Source: Bradyrhizobium sp. AUGA SZCCT0283 (lineage in GTDB: Bacteria; Pseudomonadota; Alphaproteobacteria; Rhizobiales; Xanthobacteraceae). From it: DNA of 64,000 nt. The notes under the pieces are model-generated. The model ran no database searches. It saw nothing but the letters and a program-made list of their open reading frames with translations, and had not been told where the DNA came from. Position numbers and translations under genes: made by a program. The stretch spans positions 1 to 64,000 of the forward strand of contig NZ_JAFCLU010000030.1 of NCBI RefSeq assembly GCF_018130385.1. Direction: 5' to 3'. Positions 52,092 through 61,213 of this stretch are shown here, piece by piece (positions within the stretch are counted from its first letter, which is position 1; every line of letters starts with the position of its first letter).

Positions 52092-52841
52092 CTAGTGCCG
52101 CAGGATCTGGCTCAGGAACAACTTCGTCCGCGCGTGCTGCGGATTGGCGAAGAATTCCTGCGGCGTGTTTGACTCAATCACTTGCCCCGCGTCCATGAAG
52201 ACGACGCGGTTGGCGACTTCGCGGGCAAATCCCATTTCGTGGGTAACCACCAGCATGGTCATGCCTTCCCTGGCGAGATCGACCATGGTGTCGAGCACTT
52301 CCTTGACCATTTCCGGATCGAGCGCCGAGGTCGGCTCGTCGAACAACATCACCTTGGGGTTCATGGTCAGCGCGCGGGCGATCGCGACGCGCTGCTGCTG
52401 ACCGCCCGACATCTGGCCCGGATATTTGCTGGCCTGATGCGGGATCTTGACCCGCTCCAGATATTTCATCGCGGTCGCTTCGGCATCCTTTTTCGGGATG
52501 TTGCGCACCCAGATCGGCGCCAGCGTGCAGTTCTCCAGCACGGTCAGATGCGGAAACAGGTTGAAGCTCTGGAACACCATGCCGACCTCGCGGCGGACCT
52601 CGTCCACCTTCCGCAGGTTCGGTCCCAGTTCGATGCCGTCGACGACAATGTTGCCTTCCTGGAATTCCTCCAGCGCGTTGATGCAGCGGATCAGCGTCGA
52701 CTTGCCGGAGCCTGACGGACCGCAGATCACGATGCGCTCGCCCTTGGCGACATCGAGGTTGATGTCGCGCAGGACGTGAAAGTCTCCGTACCATTTGTTG
52801 AGCGCGTTGATGCCGACGATCGAGTTTGCGGTCATGGTCAT
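52092..52841 (-). CDS. aapP: General L-amino-acid ABC transporter ATPase AapP
   Basis: 249 residues. Walker A CGPSGSGKSTLIRC, Q-loop in VGMVFQSFNLFPH, signature MSGGQQQRVAIARAL, Walker B VMLFDEPTSALDPE and the switch His in VVTHEMGF are all intact. It powers the broad-range amino-acid importer and is the last gene of aapJQMP, 4 bases after aapM. Confidence 0.96.
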   Translation of the reverse strand: MTMTANSIVGINALNKWYGDFHVLRDINLDVAKGERIVICGPSGSGKSTLIRCINALEEFQEGNIVVDGIELGPNLRKVDEVRREVGMVFQSFNLFPHLTVLENCTLAPIWVRNIPKKDAEATAMKYLERVKIPHQASKYPGQMSGGQQQRVAIARALTMNPKVMLFDEPTSALDPEMVKEVLDTMVDLAREGMTMLVVTHEMGFAREVANRVVFMDAGQVIESNTPQEFFANPQHARTKLFLSQILRH

Positions 52842-52845
52842 GTAC

Positions 52846-54369
52846 TCAGTTGCGACGATGCGCGTTCAACCTGTTCTCGACGAACAGCGAGTAACGCGAC
52901 ATCCCAAAACAGAAGACGAAATAGATCATCCCGGTAAAGGCAAAGCCGGTGAACAGCGTGGTGGGCGTCGCCCAGGCCGGGTCGGAGAACGCTGCCCGCA
53001 ACTGTCCGAGCAAATCGAACAGCGCCACGATCGAAACCAGCGAGGTATCCTTGAACAGGCTGATGAAGCTGTTGACGAGATTGGGGATGACGTGGCGCAA
53101 CGCCTGCGGCATCACGATCAGCGCCGTGGTCTTGCTCCAGGACAGGCCGAGCGCGCTCGCCGCCTCGCCCTGCCCGCGCGGGATCGCTTGCAGGCCGCCG
53201 CGGATGTTTTCGGCCTGGTAGGCGCCCGTAAACAGCGCGATCCCGATCAGGGCGCGCACCAATCCGTCGATGGTGAAGCCGGTCGGAACGAACAGCGGCA
53301 ACATATAGGTTGCGAAGAACAGCACCGTGATCAGCGGAACCCCGCGCCAGAACTCGATGAAGGCAATCGAGAAAATCCGGATCAGCGGAATCGACGACCG
53401 CCGGCCGAGCGCGAGCGCAATGCCGACCGGCATCGACGCAACGATGCCGGTAACCGCCACCACCAGCGTCACCAGCAGGCCGCCCCACAGCCGCGTATCC
53501 ACCTCCGGAAGCCCGCCGCTGTCGAGCCCCATCGCCGCGATCACGATGCCGATGCCAGCAAAGATCGCCAGACTGGTGGCCAGCGGTCGCCAGCCGGCGC
53601 GCAGGCCGCCGCCCAGCCAGAACAGCACGGCGGACACGATCAAGGCGGTTGCGGCGAGGTCGGCCCAGACGGGCCGGCCGAAAGCCTGGATCTGTTCGCG
53701 CAACCAGGTCAGCGGCAGAAGTATCCAGCCAATCAGCGTGCTGAGGACCACGATCAGCTTGCCGAGCACCCACAACAACGGCCCGATCACGGCGGTCGTT
53801 TCGCCCGAAGCGACGAGTTTCCTTCCGCCATCGCCAATACTGTCGTTGAAGCCCGACAACAGCCCGGCCGTCCAGCTCACGCCGAAGCCACCCAGCCCGC
53901 CGCCGCGCAGCAGGAAGAACGCAATGACGGGGAATGCCAGGAAGAACAGGATGGCGTTCGGACCCTTGCCCGGCAGCCGCGGGATCAGCAGCGGCAACAG
54001 CAGGATCGCGGCAAGAAAGAAGGTCAGGTTGACCCGCCAGCGTTCTGGCTCCGGATAAAATCCGTAGATGAACTGCGAGAACTTGGCCTGAACAAAGGGC
54101 CAGCAGGCGCCGATCGCATCAGCGGGATTCTTGGGGAGGCAGGCGGTGCGGTCCGTGCCGGTCCAGACGGCATCAACCAGCAGGAATCTCAGTGTGGGCC
54201 CGACGATAAACCACAGCAGCAGCGCGCTGACGATCGTGATCAGGATGTTGGTCGGCGAATTGAACAGCCGCGTGCGCAGAAAACCGACGAAACCGGTGGT
54301 CTTCACCGGCGCGGGCCGCTCGGGCACGAGGTCCTGGCGAACGAAAATGGATGAAGGGGTGTCGCTCAT
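52846..54369 (-). CDS. aapM: General L-amino-acid ABC transporter permease AapM, enlarged
   Basis: 507 residues from ATG 54369, which overlaps the aapQ stop as ATGA. The C-terminal half has the permease core (PEVDTRLWGGLLVTLVVAVT and the coupling motif EFWRGVPLITVLF, EAASALGLSWSKT). Between about residues 165 and 285 there is a block with two or three extra membrane segments (LLWVLGKLIVVLSTLIGWIL, ALIVSAVLFWLGGGLRA). AapM of Rhizobium leguminosarum, as I recall, is near 384 residues, so this block looks like an insertion of about 120. Confidence 0.93.
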   Translation of the reverse strand: MSDTPSSIFVRQDLVPERPAPVKTTGFVGFLRTRLFNSPTNILITIVSALLLWFIVGPTLRFLLVDAVWTGTDRTACLPKNPADAIGACWPFVQAKFSQFIYGFYPEPERWRVNLTFFLAAILLLPLLIPRLPGKGPNAILFFLAFPVIAFFLLRGGGLGGFGVSWTAGLLSGFNDSIGDGGRKLVASGETTAVIGPLLWVLGKLIVVLSTLIGWILLPLTWLREQIQAFGRPVWADLAATALIVSAVLFWLGGGLRAGWRPLATSLAIFAGIGIVIAAMGLDSGGLPEVDTRLWGGLLVTLVVAVTGIVASMPVGIALALGRRSSIPLIRIFSIAFIEFWRGVPLITVLFFATYMLPLFVPTGFTIDGLVRALIGIALFTGAYQAENIRGGLQAIPRGQGEAASALGLSWSKTTALIVMPQALRHVIPNLVNSFISLFKDTSLVSIVALFDLLGQLRAAFSDPAWATPTTLFTGFAFTGMIYFVFCFGMSRYSLFVENRLNAHRRN

Positions 54370-55571
54370 CCGCCCATGCTCCGGCTGATCCGCCATCCAT
54401 AGAAGCTCATGATCGCGCTGGTGACCAGCGAGATCAGCAGATAGACGCCCATGGTGATGCCGATGATTTCAATCGCCTGCCCGGTCTGGCTCAGCGTCGT
54501 GCCGGCAAACACCGAGACCAGGTCGGGATAGCCGATGGCGACCGCCAGTGAGGAGTTCTTGGTCAGGTTGAGATACTGGTTGGTCAGCGGCGGCAGGATC
54601 ACGCGCATCGCCTGCGGGATCACGATCAGGCGAAGCACCGAACCGCGCTGCAGCCCAAGCGAGGAACCGGCTTCCATCTGCCCCTTGTGCACGGACAGAA
54701 TGCCGGCCCGCACGATCTCGGCGATGAAGGAGGCGGTGTAGGTCGATAGCGCCAGCGTGAGCGCGACGAATTCCGGAATGACGCGCGAGCCGCCGGCGAA
54801 GTTGAACCCCTTCAATGTGGGAACTTCAAACGAGACCGGAGCACCAAAGATCAGCGCGCTGAGCAACGGCAGGCCGATCACCAGACCCAGCGCATAGGGC
54901 CACACCTTGATCACCCTGCCACTCTGGAACAGTTGCTGGCGCGCGTAGCGCGACAGTGCAATCGCAGCAACGATCGCCGCCAGCACCGCAACGACGAACG
55001 GCTCAAAACCCGCCGTGCCGATCGGCTTTGGAATGACGAGACCGCGGTTACTGAGAAAGAAACTGTCGAAAATGGAGATGCTCTGCCGCGGATTGGGCAA
55101 AGCGGCGAGCACCGCAAGATACCAGAACAGGATCTGGAACAAGACCGGCAGGTTGCGGATCAGTTCGACATAGCCGCCCGAAATCCGTGACAGCAGCCAG
55201 TTCGGCGATAGCCGGCCGAGGGCTACGATGAAACCGATCAGGGTGGCGAAGAAGATGCCGATCACCGAGACCAGCAGCGTATTGAGCAGGCCGACCAGAA
55301 AAACCCGCGTGTAGGGATCGGATCCCGCATACGGGATCAGGCTCTGGCTGACGTCAAAGCCCGCATTGTTGGCAAGGAAGCCAAAGCCCGCAGTGATCCG
55401 CTGCGCCTGCAAATTGGCGCGGGCATTGGCGACGATCTCGTAGGAGATCCAGGCGAGCGCGGCGACAAACAGGAGCTGGAGCACGAAGCCGCTCCAGCCC
55501 GCCCGGCCGCCAAGTGCCCGCTGCAGCTTCGGAAGCAGCTGCGACGGTGGTTTTCGGGGTTCGATGGCCAT
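54366..55571 (-). CDS. aapQ: General L-amino-acid ABC transporter permease AapQ
   Basis: 401 residues. An N-terminal helix (GWSGFVLQLLFVAALAWISY) precedes NARANLQAQRITAGFGFLAN and the permease core GLLNTLLVSVIGIFFATLIG, with the coupling loop EAGSSLGLQRGSVLRLIVIP. It pairs with AapM to form the membrane channel. Length matches AapQ of rhizobia. Confidence 0.95.
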   Translation of the reverse strand: MAIEPRKPPSQLLPKLQRALGGRAGWSGFVLQLLFVAALAWISYEIVANARANLQAQRITAGFGFLANNAGFDVSQSLIPYAGSDPYTRVFLVGLLNTLLVSVIGIFFATLIGFIVALGRLSPNWLLSRISGGYVELIRNLPVLFQILFWYLAVLAALPNPRQSISIFDSFFLSNRGLVIPKPIGTAGFEPFVVAVLAAIVAAIALSRYARQQLFQSGRVIKVWPYALGLVIGLPLLSALIFGAPVSFEVPTLKGFNFAGGSRVIPEFVALTLALSTYTASFIAEIVRAGILSVHKGQMEAGSSLGLQRGSVLRLIVIPQAMRVILPPLTNQYLNLTKNSSLAVAIGYPDLVSVFAGTTLSQTGQAIEIIGITMGVYLLISLVTSAIMSFYGWRISRSMGG

Positions 55572-55595
55572 CGCCGCAGCCCCTCTCGCTGGCGC

Positions 55596-56612
55596 TTAGC
55601 GGATCGGCGGTGCGTACTGGATACCGCCCTTGTTCCAGAGCGCGTTGAGGCCGCGGGCAATTCCGAGCTTGGAGCCGGCGCCGACGTTGCGATCGAAGGC
55701 CTCGCCGTAATTGCCGACGGCCTTCACGATCCGCGCGACCCAATCCTTGGTCAGGCCGAGCTGTTCGCCGAGATTGCCGTCGGTGCCGAATACCCGCTTC
55801 ATCTCCGGCTTGTCCGATTTCGCCATCTCGTCGACGTTCTTCTGGGTGATGCCCAGTTCTTCCGCGGTGACCATCGCGAAAAGCGTCCATTTCACGATAT
55901 CGAACCACTGGTCGTCGCCATGGCGCACCATCGGGCCGAGCGGCTCTTTCGAGATCACTTCCGGAAGCACGACGTGATCGGCGGGGTTCGCAAGCTTCAA
56001 ACGATCGGCATAAAGCCCGGACACATCGGTGGTGAAGACGTCGCAGCGCCCGGACTCATAGGCCTTGACGGCTTCGTCGTTGGTGCCGAAGGCGATCACC
56101 TCGTACTTCATGTTGTTGCCCTTGAAGTAGTCGGCCAGATTCTGCTCGGTGGTGGTGCCTTGCTGCACGCAGACCGACGCGCTGTTCAATTCCAGCGCGG
56201 AATTCACCTTCAGCGCCTTCTTCACCATGAAGCCCTGGCCGTCATAATAGGTCACGCCAGTAAAATTGGCGCCGAGCGAGGTATCGCGCGACAGTGTCCA
56301 GGTGGTGTTGCGAGACAGCACGTCGATTTCGCCCGATTGCAGCGCGGTGAAACGGTCCTTGGCCGACAGCGGCACGAACTTGATCTTGGTTGCGTCATTG
56401 AAGACCGCGGCCGCAATCGCACGGCAGACGTCGACGTCGAGCCCGGTCCAGTTACCCTTGTCGTCGGGTGACGAGAACCCCGGAAGACCCTGGCTGACGC
56501 CGCAGGACAACATGCCACGGTCCTTGACCGTCTTGAGGGTTTGCGCCGAGGCGGCCTGGGCCGAGAGACCGGCGGCTAGGGCAAGGGTAACAACCAGAGA
56601 TACGCGTTTCAT
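55596..56612 (-). CDS. aapJ: General L-amino-acid ABC transporter binding protein AapJ
   Basis: About 338 residues with a signal peptide (SLVVTLALAAGLSAQAASAQ). Family marks are LKTVKDRGMLSCGVSQGLPG, GLDVDVCRAIAAAVF, RNTTWTLSRDTSLGANFTGV and the C-terminal NVGAGSKLGIARGLNALWN. This periplasmic protein delivers amino acids to AapQM. I chose ATG 56612 (MKRVSLVV); GAAAGG lies about 12 bases upstream. The operon is commonly under nitrogen control in rhizobia. Confidence 0.95.
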   Translation of the reverse strand: MKRVSLVVTLALAAGLSAQAASAQTLKTVKDRGMLSCGVSQGLPGFSSPDDKGNWTGLDVDVCRAIAAAVFNDATKIKFVPLSAKDRFTALQSGEIDVLSRNTTWTLSRDTSLGANFTGVTYYDGQGFMVKKALKVNSALELNSASVCVQQGTTTEQNLADYFKGNNMKYEVIAFGTNDEAVKAYESGRCDVFTTDVSGLYADRLKLANPADHVVLPEVISKEPLGPMVRHGDDQWFDIVKWTLFAMVTAEELGITQKNVDEMAKSDKPEMKRVFGTDGNLGEQLGLTKDWVARIVKAVGNYGEAFDRNVGAGSKLGIARGLNALWNKGGIQYAPPIR

Positions 56613-56950
56613 GGGCAAGGCCTTTCAAGGGGGTCGTCCGGAGATCGTTTTTTAGGCAACGCCTGACGTTGTGGGGCCAACCCGCTGATCCCTCGCTGAA
56701 AAGCGTCATCCTCACCGTGCATTTGACGTGCCAGTTCGGTCAGGCAATGGATCTGAAATCGCGGCAGGCCCCTCAACTTGCAGCGACTGTTAGTTGGCAT
56801 GCATCTCAGAACGACTGGCGTGCCGGGTCAAGGGGTTGACTGCCGACTTCTGTGTCTTGTTATTAACTTGCCCGGCCCCGCCCTGCCGCCCGGCGGTGTT
56901 TTCGCAATCAAGTTGTGGCTGCGGCATAACGTCTTGGATAATGCAAACGC
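56613..56950. promoter_or_regulatory. Divergent control region of aapJQMP and metC
   Basis: 338 bases without a gene. A possible metC promoter is TTGACT (about 56836) with TATTAA 19 bases on, slightly wide. Nothing else is assigned; a sigma-54 site (GG-N10-GC) for aapJ was not obvious by eye. Confidence 0.35.
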
Positions 56951-58144
56951 ATGAGCTTTTCGAACGACGGACCGTCCAACCCGCAAAAACCCGAAACCAG
57001 ACTGGTCACCGCGGGCCGTGACACCAAAGGGCAAAGGGGGTTCGTCAACCCCGCCGTGTTCCACGGTTCGACCGTACTCTATCCGACCGCCGAGGATCTG
57101 CACGCCCACCGCGCCGAATTCTCCTACGGGCGTCACGGCTCTCCGACCACGCGCGCGCTGCAGGACGTACTGATGGCGCTGGAAGGCCCGCAATGCACCG
57201 GCGTCGGCCTGACACCGTCGGGGCTGGCCGCGATTACCACCACCCTACTCTCGGTGCTGAGCGCCGGCGATCACGTGCTGGTGACCGACAACGTCTACCG
57301 GCCGTCGCGCAATTTCTGCAACGGCATGCTCGCCCGCTACGGCGTCGAGGTCAGCTATTTCGATCCGCTGATCGGCGCCGGGATCGAAAGCCTGTTCAAA
57401 CCCAACACCAAAGCGGTGCTGGTCGAGGCGCCCGGCTCGCAGTCGTTCGAAATGAGCGACATCCCCGCCATCGCCGAAGTCGCGCATGCGAGGGGCGCGC
57501 TCGTCATCGACGACAACACCTGGGCGACGCCGCTGTTTCACCGCTCGCTCGACCAGGGCGTCGACATCAGCATGCAGGCCGCCACCAAATATATCGGCGG
57601 CCACTCCGACATCATGTTCGGCACGATCTCGGCGAACGCCAAAGCGTGGCCGCTGCTCGCCGAGGGCATCCGCCTGCTCGGCGTCTGCGCCGGTCCCGAC
57701 GACGTCTTCCTGGCGCTGCGCGGCACCCGCACGCTGTCGGTGCGGCTCGCGCAGCATTACCGCTCGGGCCTCGAAATGGCCCGCTGGCTCGCCAGCCGCC
57801 CCGAAGTATTGCAGGTGTTGCATCCGGCGCTTGAAAGCCATCCCGGCCATGCGATCTGGAAGCGCGACTTCACCGGCGCTTCCGGCCTGTTCAGCATTGT
57901 GTTGAAGCCGGTGCCGCAGAAGGCGGTCGACGCCCTGCTCGATACCGTCAAGCTGTTCGGCATGGGCTTTTCCTGGGGCGGCTTCGAAAGCCTCATCATT
58001 CCGTTCGACTGCGATCAATATCGCACCGCGACCAAATGGTCCCCCGGCGGGCCGACGCTGCGGCTCCACATCGGCCTGGAGAATGTCGACGACCTCAAGG
58101 CCGATCTCGAGCGCGGTTTTGCGGCGTTGAAGACCGCCGCCTAG
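56951..58144 (+). CDS. metC: Cystathionine beta-lyase
   Basis: 397 residues, a PLP enzyme of the trans-sulfuration family that cleaves cystathionine to homocysteine. Marks are ETRLVTAGRDTKGQRGFVNP near the start, FSYGRHGSPTTRAL, VIDDNTWATPLFHRSLDQG and the PLP lysine in MQAATKYIGGHSDIMFGT; GMGFSWGGFESLIIPF closes the active site. The GGFES variant is typical of beta-lyases in this family. It ends in a hairpin shared with pdxA. Confidence 0.93.
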   Translation: MSFSNDGPSNPQKPETRLVTAGRDTKGQRGFVNPAVFHGSTVLYPTAEDLHAHRAEFSYGRHGSPTTRALQDVLMALEGPQCTGVGLTPSGLAAITTTLLSVLSAGDHVLVTDNVYRPSRNFCNGMLARYGVEVSYFDPLIGAGIESLFKPNTKAVLVEAPGSQSFEMSDIPAIAEVAHARGALVIDDNTWATPLFHRSLDQGVDISMQAATKYIGGHSDIMFGTISANAKAWPLLAEGIRLLGVCAGPDDVFLALRGTRTLSVRLAQHYRSGLEMARWLASRPEVLQVLHPALESHPGHAIWKRDFTGASGLFSIVLKPVPQKAVDALLDTVKLFGMGFSWGGFESLIIPFDCDQYRTATKWSPGGPTLRLHIGLENVDDLKADLERGFAALKTAA

Positions 58145-58145
58145 G

Positions 58146-58165
58146 CGGGCGGCTCACGCCGCCCG
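58146..58165. terminator. Hairpin between convergent metC and the PdxA-like gene
   Basis: A perfect 8-base stem CGGGCGGC/GCCGCCCG with loop TCAC. The loop contains the stop of the PdxA-like gene, and the stem begins 2 bases after the metC stop. It probably serves both directions. Confidence 0.55.
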
Positions 58166-59185
58166 ATTTCCCATCCTGGCAGCGCCCGCCATCTCAGCCG
58201 CGAGCAACAAAGCCGCCCGGCTGGCGCCAACCGAGGCGACGCCCTGGCCTGCGATGTCATAGGCCGTGCCATGCGCCGGCGTGCAGATCGGAAACGGGAA
58301 ACCGCCCAGGATCGTCACCCCGCGATCGAAGCCCATCAGCTTCATCGCGATCTGGCCCTGGTCGTGATACATCGTCAGCACCGCGTCGAAGGCGCCGCTC
58401 TTGGCACGCAGGAAAACCGTGTCGGCCGGAAACGGTCCCTCCACCGCTATTCCCTCGGCCCGGCCGGCCATGACAGCGGGTTCGATCAGATCGATCTCCT
58501 CGCGGCCGAAATTGCCGCCGTCCCCAGCATGCGGGTTGAGCCCGGCCACCGCGATGCGGGGCTCGGCAAAGCCGGCCCGTCGCATGCAGGCATCGGTCAG
58601 TTTCAGCGCGCGATGAATACGTTCGACGGAGAGAAGCGAGGCCACGTCCTTGAGCGCGATGTGCGAGGTGACGCGCGCATTCCAGAGCCTGTCGAGCACG
58701 TTGAATTCGCTGGCTGGCGTCTTCAGGCCGGCGACCTCGGTGGAGAACGCAATCTCGTCGTCATACTCCGCGCGCGCGAGCCGCATTGCCTTCTTGTTGA
58801 ACGGCGTGAAGCAGACCGCATCCGCCTGCCCGTCGCGCGCAAGCGTGAGCGCGCGACGATAGTTCTCCAGCGCGAATGCGCCGCCGGGCTGGCTGGCCAC
58901 ACCACGTTCGATTTTGGCAGGATCGAGATGGCCGATATCCATAAAGGCGGCATCACCGCCGATTGTTCGAGGGTCCGCGGACGGCGTCACATTTGGCAGG
59001 TCCGCCTTGGCGCCGGCCACCCGCGCGCCCTCGTCAAAAACGCGGCGGTCCCCAATCACGATCAGGCGGGCGCGGGAGCGGATTTCGTCGAGACAGACGA
59101 GCTTCGCGGTCAGCTCCGGGCTGATGCCGGCGGGATCTCCCATTGCCAGCGCGATCACCGGCTTGCCGGGGCTCTGCATGTTCAT
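58154..59185 (-). CDS. PdxA-family dehydrogenase, probably not for vitamin B6
   Basis: 343 residues. The PdxA fold is clear: ALAMGDPAGISPELTAKL, AGLNPHAGDGGNFGREEIDL, ADTVFLRAKSGAFDAVLTMY and HGTAYDIAGQG. However, the substrate region reads CFTPFNKKAMRLA then DDEIAFSTE where B6-pathway PdxA has a GHTE-type motif. It overlaps tctA by 4 bases in a transport-catabolism operon, so it more likely oxidises a hydroxy-acid or its phosphate (PdxA2-like). Metal-binding His residues are kept. Confidence 0.85.
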   Translation of the reverse strand: MNMQSPGKPVIALAMGDPAGISPELTAKLVCLDEIRSRARLIVIGDRRVFDEGARVAGAKADLPNVTPSADPRTIGGDAAFMDIGHLDPAKIERGVASQPGGAFALENYRRALTLARDGQADAVCFTPFNKKAMRLARAEYDDEIAFSTEVAGLKTPASEFNVLDRLWNARVTSHIALKDVASLLSVERIHRALKLTDACMRRAGFAEPRIAVAGLNPHAGDGGNFGREEIDLIEPAVMAGRAEGIAVEGPFPADTVFLRAKSGAFDAVLTMYHDQGQIAMKLMGFDRGVTILGGFPFPICTPAHGTAYDIAGQGVASVGASRAALLLAAEMAGAARMGNRAA

Positions 59186-60708
59186 ATGATCCTCACCTTT
59201 TCATGAGCGGCTTCGTCCGGCTTTCGCAGCAGACGCACAATCTGCAAGACGAGCGGTAGCAGCAACAACGCCATCCCGGCCAGGACGAGGGTCGTCACCA
59301 GCCGGTTTGCAAAGAATATCCCGAGCGATCCCTTCGACATCAGCATGGCCTGCCGAAAGGCGTCCTCGGCCTTGTCGCCGATCACGATCGCAAGCACCAA
59401 CGGCGCCAACGGATAATGCAGCTTCTTGAAGAGATAGCCGACGACACCGAAGCCGAGCATCAAGACGACGTCGAGATAGGAGTTCGAGACCGAGTAGGCG
59501 CCGACAACGCAGATGATGACGATCAGTGGTGCGATGACGGCGAAAGGAATCCGCATCAGGGCGGCAAACACGGGAACGGTGAGCAACACGAGCACAACCG
59601 CGACGATGTTGCCGACATACATCGAGGCGATCAGCCCCCAGACGAAATCCTTCTGATCGACGAACAGCATCGGTCCGGGATTCAATCCCCAGATCATCAG
59701 CCCGCCCATCATGACGGCGGCCGTCGCCGAGCCGGGAATGCCGAGCGAGAGCATCGGCAATAGCGCGCTGGTGCCGGCGGCATGGTCGGCGGTCTCCGGG
59801 GCGATGATGCCCTCGGCCTCGCCGCTGCCGAAACGCGCGCCATTGCGCGAAAAGCGCTTGGCGATGCCATAGCTCATGAAGGAAGCGGCGGTCGGACCGC
59901 CCGGCGTAATGCCCATCCAGCAGCCGATGGCGGCGCTGCGCAGCAACGCAATGCCATGGTGCGGCAGACGGCCGAGCGCCCGGAAGACTTCCTTCCAATC
60001 AACCCTCGACGATACCGCGCGGGCGTGGAACTCCTCCTCGACCGCAATCAGCAACTCGCCGATGCCGAACAGCCCCATGACGGCAACGACGAAGCTGACG
60101 CCCTTCACCAGTTCGTCGATGCCCATGGTGAGCCGCACGCTGCCGGAGACCGTATCGATGCCGATCGCGGCGATTGCAAAACCGATCGCGAGTGCCACCA
60201 CCGTCTTGATCGGCGCCGCACCGCCCATGCCGACGAAACTGGCGAAGGCGAGGAAATAGACCGCGAAGTATTCGGGCGGTCCGAAGGCGAGCGCCACCTG
60301 CGCCACCCAGGACGCCAGAAACGTAATCAGGATTACGCCAACAAGCGCGCCGAACGCCGCCGAGCCGAAGGCAGTGGCCAGCGCCGTCGTCGGCCGGCCG
60401 TCGCGCGCCATCGGATAGCCGTCGAAGGTGGTGGCGACCGACGAAGGTTCGCCCGGGATGTTGAACAGGATCGACGTCACCGAGCCGCCGAACAGCGCGC
60501 CCCAATACATGCTCGAAAGCAGGATGATCGCCGACACCGGCTGCATGCCGAAGGTCAGCGGCAGCAACAGCGATACCCCGTTTGGCGCACCCAGGCCCGG
60601 CAGAACGCCGACCAGAATGCCGAGCAGGACGCCGATCACCATCAGCGTCAGGTGCGGGACGGTCACCGCGATGGTGAAGCCGTGCAGCAGCGATTGAAGG
60701 TTTTCCAT
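59182..60708 (-). CDS. tctA: Tripartite tricarboxylate transporter large permease TctA
   Basis: 508 residues with about 11-12 membrane segments. Family marks are VGVLPGLGAPNGVSLLLPLT, SMYWGALFGGSVTSILFNIP, then GYPMARDGRPTTAL and ALLPMLSLGIPGSATAAVMM. It works with TctB and the periplasmic TctC to import a carboxylate using the ion gradient. Gap to tctB is 11 bases. Confidence 0.95.
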   Translation of the reverse strand: MENLQSLLHGFTIAVTVPHLTLMVIGVLLGILVGVLPGLGAPNGVSLLLPLTFGMQPVSAIILLSSMYWGALFGGSVTSILFNIPGEPSSVATTFDGYPMARDGRPTTALATAFGSAAFGALVGVILITFLASWVAQVALAFGPPEYFAVYFLAFASFVGMGGAAPIKTVVALAIGFAIAAIGIDTVSGSVRLTMGIDELVKGVSFVVAVMGLFGIGELLIAVEEEFHARAVSSRVDWKEVFRALGRLPHHGIALLRSAAIGCWMGITPGGPTAASFMSYGIAKRFSRNGARFGSGEAEGIIAPETADHAAGTSALLPMLSLGIPGSATAAVMMGGLMIWGLNPGPMLFVDQKDFVWGLIASMYVGNIVAVVLVLLTVPVFAALMRIPFAVIAPLIVIICVVGAYSVSNSYLDVVLMLGFGVVGYLFKKLHYPLAPLVLAIVIGDKAEDAFRQAMLMSKGSLGIFFANRLVTTLVLAGMALLLLPLVLQIVRLLRKPDEAAHEKVRII

Positions 60709-60719
60709 CGCCCGTCCCT

Positions 60720-61202
60720 TCAGAAACCGAACGCTGTGGCGAGCGCACCGTGCGGCAGCGACACCTGGAACATGCGCTCGAACACGACGTAGAGCGCAAG
60801 CGGCGTAACCACGGCGATAACAAGCGCGCGAAGAACCGATTGCCGTTTCGGCAACGCCAGGACCGCGAAAACATAGCCCGTCGAGCCGAGATACATCCCA
60901 ACGATGGGAATGACAGCAACGAAAATCGCGGCAGGAACGAACAACCCCGCGAGGCGGCGCAATTCGGACGCCGTGATGGCCACCCTGACAATGGCGAGGG
61001 CACCGCGTCCGAGCGCGCCCTGCCCCATATTGTAAAGACTGCCGAGCACGATGATGACGCCGGTCAGGAAGGGAAACGTGCCGGCGTCGACACCGGCGCT
61101 CGACCAGCCGATGCCGTTGTCGATGCTGGACACGACGACCACGACGCCGAAGATTCCGGTCAGCGCGGCCGTGGATATCTCAAGCGCACGTCGTGATATC
61201 AT
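60720..61202 (-). CDS. tctB: Tripartite tricarboxylate transporter small subunit TctB
   Basis: About 160 residues with four membrane helices (for example ALEISTAALTGIFGVVVVVS, LAGLFVPAAIFVAVIPIVGM). Such small subunits are poorly conserved; the position between tctC and tctA supports the call. I took ATG 61202 (MISRRALEIS) over an earlier frame-extension that overlaps tctC. Confidence 0.88.
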   Translation of the reverse strand: MISRRALEISTAALTGIFGVVVVVSSIDNGIGWSSAGVDAGTFPFLTGVIIVLGSLYNMGQGALGRGALAIVRVAITASELRRLAGLFVPAAIFVAVIPIVGMYLGSTGYVFAVLALPKRQSVLRALVIAVVTPLALYVVFERMFQVSLPHGALATAFGF

Positions 61203-61213
61203 CGCGGCCCGCC

